The position numbers and the translations under genes were made by a program. DNA of 64,000 nucleotides from Piper betle (Eukaryota; Streptophyta; Magnoliopsida; Piperales; Piperaceae), in the NCBI GenBank assembly GCA_033002965.1, contig JAURVB010014103.1, positions 12,501 through 76,500 on the forward strand, read 5' to 3'. Positions 55,985 to 64,000 of the stretch are shown here, one piece after another (positions within the stretch are counted from its first letter, which is position 1; each line of letters begins with the position of its first letter). The notes beneath the pieces were generated by a model, which saw only the letters and a program-made list of their open reading frames with translations, was not told the origin of the DNA and did not search any database.

Positions 55985-58430
55985 CATTTTATAGCTGATT
56001 ACACTGCAGTATACAGCGTCTATCGACATGATTCGAGAAGAAGGATATACAGTAGTTAGATTCTGAGCAATGTTAACCCAAGATTCAGTTCTCCCTTGAA
56101 CATTGAAGATTCTTCAGAAAATATTCTGATTGAATTTTAGTTTTTGTATTTTGAGGAAAGAAAAAGCACAGTACTGCATGTTGGGAACATCTTGTACAGT
56201 TGAAGATATTCTGTCTTGATATGGTTATTTGCACTGGCTGGAATTTTCTGCGTTGTTGTCATGGCAAGCTAACAAGAAATATTCTCTTTGCTTTCTTGGT
56301 GCCCACATTGATCGATAGTGTTCCCATGCTCCATTATTCTATGATGAAAGAGGAGTAAAGAGTGGTCTTCATTATCTGAAGTAAGTAGGACATGCTAATT
56401 GACTGCCATCTCAAGCCAGTTTGTATTGAATAGCCCACTGGCCGACTGCTATGAAAGACTAATATATCAAAAGCAAGAAAGTGGCCAAACGGAAAGTGTG
56501 GACAAAAAGCCAGCCGCTATTGTAGTCCATAAACAAAGTCCTTTTTTGTTTTGTTTGTTGAAACAAAGTGAGCTTCTGGTACTTTTGGAACGTGATCCGG
56601 TGTCAAAACATGCCATGAGTTGCAAGTGGACAGATTTGTTGGCCAGCCAAGAAGATTATGATTTTGTTATGGATTTGAGCATGCAATGTTCAAGTCCTTG
56701 CACTTGATGTCGGCATTTTAAGGCTTGCTTAGACATAATATGAAAAACCCATATCTCAGAATGATCTTTTCCAAGTGGCAAGAGCATTCTACCTTAACAT
56801 TGTTTATTCACAACGGTTGCAAAGGACAGCCATACCAACCTCTTTCTTTAGGAATTATTTATCTTATCTCTTGGAGTTGGGGCATGATATCAAAACCCAA
56901 TATCACGAGGACAATCTTTTTATCATTTTTGTTTATCTGGTGTAGTTGTTTAATGTAATTCTAAACCAATTTACGTGTGTGGTACTTATCATAGGTTGTG
57001 CTTTGAGCAACTAAAATATACTAAACTTTGTCATCTTTGAGCTGAACTGTGGTAGCTTATGCTTGTCTTTCACAAAACAAGAGGTAGATATTCTGACTTT
57101 CCCCTTGGAATCAATCATATATGTCTGTAATCAAGAGCATTATCATGCTAATTGTTTATATTTACACCAAAAACAAATCTCGACTGGTTACGGCTTGCTT
57201 GACCGAAATCAGATCTTTACAAGTTTTGCATTAAAGAAATAAACAATGTGATTCTGATGCATGCCCTGATCAGTTTTAATTTATTATCTTTGATTCTAAT
57301 AATCCAGCAAGTATGCAATGGGAACTGTTTTGTTGTAGCTACAACAAACCCGCCATAGAAGCCTTTTAATTGGTTCAAATCACTACAATTAGTAGAGTTA
57401 AATAATATAACCGTAACAAGTAGTTGAACTCCACCAATTGTTGTGTGATATACACCAACAAGAGGGTTGTTACACCGAGTTTGCTATGGTATTTGCTATG
57501 GTAGGTAACTGGTTCAAGCTGTCCAATTGACGTGCAAATTGATGAGTTTGCGTTAGAGGAGTGACCAATTATTGCGGATAAGATTATAATTTTAACAATT
57601 CACTTGTCTGTATATGACTCCTTTTCCTAGAGGATTGAATCTATAGTTCCCTATCTAAAATGCTAATAATAATAATATATTATTATTATTATTAAATATA
57701 TCACAGTAATTAGTTTAAACTTCCTACTTATTTTCTTCAAAATGAGTTTATTTTTTAAATATTAATAAATTGGTTATATTTGCGGATGTGTCAAATAATT
57801 ACAATCCACCAATCTTGAGCCACTTAAAAGTTAAATGCTAAACTCTCTAATTTCAATGCATCAATGACCCTTTTTCTTATGTCGATTAATTAGGATCCAT
57901 GGGATTATGCATGACAAAGTTTTAGATAATTGGTTGCTCTTCTTAATGGCAAGCTTCCTCCTTAATCTGGGGTTTAAAGGTTGATTAAGAAGAATTTCAA
58001 AATTATGCTTTATTTTTTAATAGAGTTTTAGAATATAACACCTAATTTAATCATCAATTTTTAATTGGTGAAATGGTAAAAAAATGTAACGACACAATCC
58101 TAAAAAATTGGTTGACTTTTAAATATTATAATTTAAATATTTTCAAATATCTGTTAAATGTTATAATAAATGTCATTTGTCAAATAGGAACCCCACCACT
58201 TGAGTTGGAGATTAATTCAATCTATTGATAAAATATTATTATAAAGAAATTTCGACATCCCCAAGCAGGTGGTGTGGAACTTCACGGAGAAAAAAATTGA
58301 TCCAAATAATTTGGGCAATAAAATTAGTTTTGTTAGCAACTACTTAATTCTTTTTTATTACAATAAAATCAATTGAATGAAATTGTCATCTCTTGGGCCC
58401 TTTGGGCCTCCAACTAAACTTTGATACTAT
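55985..58430. other. Non-coding region downstream of RUS2
   Basis: 55985-56400 is RUS2 3' UTR and flank. 56399-56707 has an unremarkable 102-codon ORF without recognised domain. 57660-57690 is an AT-rich run. No gene or element identified. Confidence 0.45.
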
Positions 58431-61311
58431 TGTTGGGCCTTTTGGGCTTCCAAAAGGACTTACAATAAGTGTTATGAGTGTCTCTTAGGCTTTCCCATTA
58501 GCCTATATAATTTACCAATATCATCCACGATCGATGTGAGATAAACTCAACAACTCCCGTTCACACATCAGGCAACCCATCAACGACTGATGTGGGATAA
58601 ACTTAACAACTCCCTTTCACACATCGAGTATGCTATCACAGAGTTAATTTAGAGCCTAATTTTTTACCCTATAACCTACCCTGTGCGGCGTGTTCACCTC
58701 CCTGTAAACACCAGCCTACATTTCATGCTGCCAAATACCGCTATTTCCAGCGACACGCCGAAGGTCTTCACCTATGAACATAAGCACACCCAACCTCAAT
58801 ACCCCACCCAACTGCTAGCGATGATGGTATCATAGTTGGCTACCAGTGATCATGTCACAGCAAACACACGCACAACACCAAGCAATAACAAATCACCCCC
58901 CAAGTACCAATCACCCAACCTCGGCACGAACCAGATCACGGAATCACTGATCCAGCCCCTTGGTATCAAATCCGATGTCCACACACTAGATTACGGGAAC
59001 TCCACCCAACCTTTATTTCAACTCTATGACCAAATGAAATACAAGCAATCACTCACCAGACTATTTGTAAGTCGTAGACATGCACCCCCACGACTTTGCC
59101 CTTCAACTCTCTTAAGAGGCTGTGAGAACAATAAGCCTCTCTACTCAAACCAGTCCTCACACACAACCCCAAGTTGATCCCCCTAGACCAACCTGATTAC
59201 ATGCAACTCTCAATTAGAAAGTAAGTAGGTTATAACATGACCAAGATGTGCACCTGATGCTAAAGGTAGACCTGTTGACCTGCAACCAGCAGTTGCCCTC
59301 CCTTGTGGTTCCAATCTGAACTCCACGAATTGGCTGCAACAACCCCAAGTTGTCTTCTTGTATGATCCAGGCTACTCTCCTCCACCAAGAGCACACACTA
59401 TCTTCTCAAGTCGTTCTCCTATTCTACACAAAAGCCATCCCTTTATATAAAACACGTCCCGTGTTTTGTTGCACTTGGATTAACTCCGGAAGATCTCCAG
59501 AATATCTCACACAATCTAGGCTTGATCATGCATATCCACACGTCAGCCCCTTATCTCCAAAGATTCCATGAATATTCTCTTCAAGTTAATCATCACAAAT
59601 TATCCCTCATTGGCTCATGAAAGATCATGATCTTCTCCAAGATCTCATCCATGTTTATCTATAATTCCTGAATCAACCAACTCCTTAGATGCACATCGGT
59701 TGCAAGGTAGAACCCTGCTGGTTCGACCCTCAGCCCACTCCCGGTCAACCTCAACTACCGGCGCCCAACCTTGTGTGCTCATCCCTACCGCACCATGATG
59801 CACCGCAGCGCTGCCCATCAACCTCGACCATCTGTCGGGAGGCCACTATTTGCATCAGTCGCACCCCTGCCCCACTGTTTTGCTCGCTATTTAGATTAGT
59901 ATCCAGATTGGGTCGGTATCCAGATTGCGAGCGTGCCGAGATTTGGAGCGGTATATGCGGAACGAGCATGCCAAGATTTGGAGTGGTATGTGCATTCAGA
60001 ACGTCTGGCAATCTCCTCAGATGGAAACTCCTACTCCTCCGACACTCCTCCAGCAATCGACATAGCAACAAATCCCAAGAGTCAGTATCCACTCCTCCGA
60101 CAATCGATGTAGCACCAAATCCCAAGAGTCAGTATCCAGATTGCTTTGGAATCTCCTCTTCATCAGACGAAAACTCCTACTCCTCCGACAATCAGCATAG
60201 CATCAAACTACTCCTCCGACAATCAGCATAGCACCAAATCCCAAGATCGTAACCTAGCTCTGATACTACTTCTTGGGCCCTTTGGGCCCCCAAACAAGCT
60301 CTGGTACGACTTCTTGGGCTAAAATTTTCATCCCCTAAACAACAACCGTGCGGCTTATTTCCCTCCTGGAAACACCAGCCTTCCACAAGCACACAACTTT
60401 CCTGCAAAACAATGCTGGAAGGAAGCAACAAGGTCACACACACAAGTACTCCGAACACATGCACCCAACTACTGGCACCCAAGTCTAGTTGCTAATACCA
60501 ACAATTCACACCAGCCTTCCACAAGCACGCAACTTTCCAGCAAAACAATGTTGTAAGGAAGCAACAAGGTCACACGCACAACTACTCCTGACACCTGCAC
60601 CCAACTGCCCAAGTCTAGTTGCTGGTACCAACAATTCTATCAATCAACCACCACACAAGTCTAGTTGCCAGTACCAACAATTCTATCAACCAACCACCAC
60701 ACAAGAATATACTGCTAATATGTAGCCGCGCCAAGGTATTATGACAGCAAAACAATACTGTAAGGAAGTAACAAGGTCAGACATGCAAGTACTCCGACAT
60801 GCACGAGTACTCCGGACACTTGCACCCAACTGCTGGTGCCCAAGTGTAGTTGTCGGTACTGACAATTCTATCAACCAAATGCCAGTACCAACAATTCTAT
60901 CAACCAAATGCCCAAGTCTAGTTGCCGTTACCGACAATTCTATTAATCAAACGCCGGTACCAACAATTCTATCAACCAAACGCCACACAAGAATATGTTG
61001 CGTACCACACAGGAATATACTAGAATATGCTGCTAATACGCAGCTGCACCAAGGTACTATAGTTCGATTCGTCTAACCGATTGCCCCCTTTGGTTCATAA
61101 GATCTAGAATCCAAGACCTTACTATCGGTGCCCCAACAAGCTCTATTGTTGGGCCTTTTGGGCCCTCAAAATGGACTTACAATAAGTGTCACAAGCCTCT
61201 TCTACTATGCGGGCTTCTTTTACTCCAAAAATTAACTTAACGAATAAGGTTTTCCCATTAGCCTATATATAACTCACCAACATCATCCACGACCGATGTA
61301 GGATAAATCCA
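58431..61311 (-). mobile_element. Small rearranged LTR element without coding capacity (TRIM/LARD-like)
   Basis: Two LTR-like repeats with TG...CA ends in direct orientation: 58431-58552 (TGTTGGGCCTTTTGGGC...CTCAACA) and 61147-61311. They share GGGCCTTTTGGGC, GGACTTACAATAAGTGT, TTTCCCATTAGCCTATATA and CATCCACGAYCGATGT. On the minus strand each is followed by an initiator-Met primer-site-like sequence (ATAGTATCAAAG at 58430-58419; a fragment AGAGCTTG at about 61143-61136), and a better one, TAGTATCAGAGCT, lies at about 60269-60257. A purine tract (GAAAGGGAG on the minus strand, about 58617-58609) sits left of a partial LTR start. No gag-pol is present, and flanking 5-bp sequences do not match, so it is rearranged. 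Confidence 0.5.
60375..60980. repeat. Decayed minisatellite: CAACAATTCTATCAACCAA units and a 130-bp higher-order repeat
   Basis: A 130-bp segment (CACCAGCCTTCCACAAGCAC...GCAAAACAATG...GGAAGCAACAAGGTCA...CACCCAACT...AGTCTAGTTGC...ACCAACAATTC) occurs at about 60375-60508 and 60509-60640, and a third partial copy at about 60745-60872. Between and after them a short unit, GTACCAACAATTCTATCAACC, is repeated about seven times (60625-60980). Related tandem motifs CTCCTCCGACAATCRGCATAGCA occur at 60080-60240. There is no coding capacity on either strand. Confidence 0.75.
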
Positions 61312-63789
61312 AAATCATCAAGCCGTCGGGTTGATGAAGATGGCTAAATCATCTTCTCTGACCTTGCAGCAACGTTTGGTCGGAGAACTCACAATTGCCG
61401 GCGTGAAGGAAGATGTAGCAAAGTAGTCTACTTCCTCAAGTTTAGGTTCGTGACTCTCACGTAGTCGAGTCAAGATCACGTGACACATCCCACAGGCCAA
61501 GAATGGTTGTCCTTATTGTCTCTTTCATAGTTGATACCTGATTTTATTCACACTAATAACGCAAATGCTAATTAAAAACATTTAAATGGTTGGTTATGTT
61601 CTTCGAAGTACTTAATTTCCGTTGTTCATTTCCTTTCTTCCAATGAATGGGGCTTCCACTGAAAAATCTATATAACCCTCTTCCTCAGATGTCTGTAATT
61701 TCAGCAGGTTTGCTGATACTCCAAAGTCACAGTTTAAATGGGTTGTTTATTATTGCCAGTCCAGTCTAGCACCATGCTGCATTAATGGTTGATATTTTGG
61801 GGTTGTCTCATTTGACTTCTACTGATATAGTTTGGTAAATTTCATTTTGGAGTACTGTAATGAATATGCACCTGCCTTCAGAAGACCATCATTCCACATT
61901 AGAAATATTAGATCTCTAGATGTTGTCCATTGTTGAATTTGTGTTTAAAGACTTGACGAAGAACCACAGATGTAGTCAAGTAGAATTAGAATTTCACGGT
62001 CAGATGAAATGGAGGGCAAGACCCGTTACCTCAGGTCAAGCACTAGACTTGCAGAATAGTAGTTTCTCGAAGTGCAAGGATATATCTTGCCATACAAGGT
62101 ATTTTTGGTTCTGGAAGAGTAAGTGGTTTAATGACTTTGCAGGGAAGTCTTTGGATATGGTATGAGCTTGTGGGCTGTGGAAGATCTTTTATGTTGTTGA
62201 AGTAGACTTTTGTGTTGCTTAATATTTTAATCTAAACAATGAAGAGGCAAAGACTCACGATCAAAGTACAAGGGTTGCATCATGTTCAAAGTTATTGTTT
62301 TTCTACAATGCATGGAAGTCTAAAGTTCTACCACTGTGAAAGTATTGCTCTGTTAGGACTGCTAAAGTGGGGGGTTTATTTTTGGAAGAAGAATACTTTC
62401 GCATCAAACATGACAGTGTCATGGCAAGTGGACAAGACTAGTTTGTGGCTAAGGTGGAGCAATGGAATTATGAAAATGAAAAGGAGATTGAACCCTTTTT
62501 GGGTCGAAAGGCAGATCTATAAAAAAGTTGGCTTGGGTACAAATTTGTAGAGGGAAGATGGAAAAGCTATATTGGAGAGCTTGACTCAGTCCGGAGCTTT
62601 TAATAATTAACTACTATTGGGCAAAGTTTTTGGATTCGTCCACGGATTAAATTTTATGGTTACCAATCAGATTTCATATTAAAAATTTCTAAACTACTAA
62701 TTTTGGATTTGGGTCATTTTGGTTAAATTTGATTTCGATTCCCACCTTTTCATACGTCAACCAACCGTCGTGCACGAAATAGCTATACCCCACACCTAGG
62801 GTTGCTAATCGATGTAGTTGACTCGAATTCAATGATACTCAAGTTTAATTCGTTTATTTCAAATATAGACTCATTTGAGTGGAATCAAGTTCAAGTCGAA
62901 CATCAACTAGCATAAGTATTATTTTTATGTATATATATATATATTTATATATATTTCTAGATAACTTGAAATATATTAATTATGAAAGTTTAAATAGTTT
63001 AATTTTAATTTAATCATATACTAATTAGTTTGTTTGGGAATGGAATTATTATAATATCATGTAAAATTATCATTATAATGTAATTATATCTATTTTTTGA
63101 TATTTTATGTAAATGACTATATAAAAATAATATAAATTATTGCATCTAATGTAAGTTATTGAGCTTTGAGTTGAGTCAGAGTAGTACAAAACTGTGCCTG
63201 TGCTCGTGCTTGTTTGATTGGGTCAAACTATAACTCAAATTTGAGCTCGATCAAGCTAGACACACCATAATTAGCCGGGTTCACTTCCTACGCTCCAATC
63301 TACAATTCAGATTTCGAAGTAGCTTGGAAATTTTATTATTTTAGTATTTTCAAATGTTTTAACAGGTTAATTTTAAAAAAGTATATATTAAAAATGAAAA
63401 TAATTTACTATGAAGCTTGAAAATACGGACTTATATAGGTGAAAATAATAAACCTAGGCACAAAATTATTTTTCTTACCGTTGTGCCGTCCCCCGGCGTA
63501 TGTATCAACATCTCCAAAAATTTACAGATGTTTGTAATGGAATGAATAGATTTACGTCATTCATTGAATCAATTAGGGTTAATAAATAAGGACCATGCGA
63601 GAGTACCATGCACCACAAGAAAATATGACATTGACCAAAAAAAATGCCAATGAAGTTCTAAATTTATCAAAAATCATATTGTCACAAAAATTTCCTTCAA
63701 ATTTCATTCACGTCAGTAACGAGTTTTGCCCTACTATTCACTAATACCCTGTTTTGTTGGTGTCAACGGGATCATACTTTTATTCAAAC

Positions 63790-63833
<44 letters not shown>

Positions 63834-64000
63834 ACTAATATTTCAACTTATATGAGGTACAACTTTTATTTAGACCTATTTATTAAATCTTACTACTGGA
63901 AATCTAAATCAATAATTGGAGTACTTATAATTTTCAGATCCATCTAATATTTTTAACTCATTGATCTTAATTATCAAAGTATTTGTAGTAAAAATTAATT
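61312..64000. other. Non-coding right end of window
   Basis: 61620-62600 is of near-genic composition with short ORFs (61920-62165, 62239-62550) lacking recognised domains and possibly decayed coding sequence. A TAGGGTTGCTAATCGA sequence at 62797 resembles the left end of the hAT-type MITEs, with GACTCGAATTC and GAGCTCGATCAAGC motifs up to about 63265, so a heavily decayed third copy is possible but no right end or target duplication was confirmed. An AT microsatellite lies at 63797-63829. Confidence 0.4.

Noticed and set aside
59689..60231. 180-codon plus-strand ORF and antisense 124-codon ORF
   Set aside because: They lie inside the small LTR element interior, with no recognised domain and repetitive content.
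58426..61316. 5-bp target duplication around the small LTR element
   Set aside because: ACTAT on the left and AAATC on the right do not match, so an intact insertion cannot be claimed.
62797..63270. Third copy of the TAGGG hAT MITE
   Set aside because: Only the left end resembles the family; no right inverted end or target duplication could be confirmed.
1..64000. CRISPR arrays, bacterial operons, Shine-Dalgarno sites
   Set aside because: The sequence is plant nuclear DNA; direct repeats present are minisatellites or transposon parts, with no spacer-repeat pattern or cas genes.

Overview
The window is nuclear DNA of a flowering plant, probably a eudicot. It has spliced genes with GT/AG introns, three plant-type housekeeping or light-signalling genes on the right, and an AT-rich, transposon-filled left and centre. 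There is no organellar or bacterial gene organisation. Coding calls rest on motif recognition and hand-traced splice sites; no database search was run.

Layout. 0-3.3 kb: an inverted-ended repeat (about 196-1015), a candidate first exon of a minus-strand gene (1116-1195), and a divergent plus-strand membrane-protein gene (1959-3302) whose reading frame is interrupted by apparent one-base losses. 3.3-9.6 kb: non-coding. 9.67-12.02 kb: two copies of a hAT-type MITE (TAGGG ends, 8-bp target duplications), a tandem duplication of the first one's right end, and an inverted fragment of the PEPC-kinase 3' end. 14.1-15.2 kb: a phosphoenolpyruvate carboxylase kinase gene (PPCK) with one intron and one apparent frameshift. 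15.2-20.4 kb: AT-rich, with microsatellites and a degenerate repeat array.

20.4-32.5 kb is a nested-insertion zone. A decayed FAR1/FHY3-related (FRS) gene is cut into three pieces by two solo LTRs of one family in opposite orientation (A 20810-23665, B 24920-27763), each with a 5-bp target duplication. A third solo LTR (C 29600-32467) lies just left of a broken, truncated endogenous pararetrovirus (Caulimoviridae-type) remnant at 32468-35823.

36.8-56 kb is the conserved gene block: LCB1 (serine palmitoyltransferase subunit 1, minus, 12 coding exons, 481 aa), CRY2 (cryptochrome 2, minus, four main coding exons) and RUS2 (ROOT UVB SENSITIVE 2, plus, 10 exons, one apparent single-base loss). 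CRY2 and RUS2 are divergent neighbours. 56-64 kb holds a rearranged small LTR element without coding capacity, a decayed minisatellite, and otherwise no recognisable gene.

The genes do not form one pathway. LCB1 makes the sphingoid base precursor, CRY2 and RUS2 act in light/UV-B responses, and PPCK regulates anaplerotic/photosynthetic PEPC. The most striking structures are the inverted pair of 2.8-kb solo LTRs bracketing the middle of a dead FRS gene, a 501-bp tandem duplication spanning a gene/LTR junction, a MITE with a tRNA-like core, and repeated one-base losses in three otherwise well-conserved genes.
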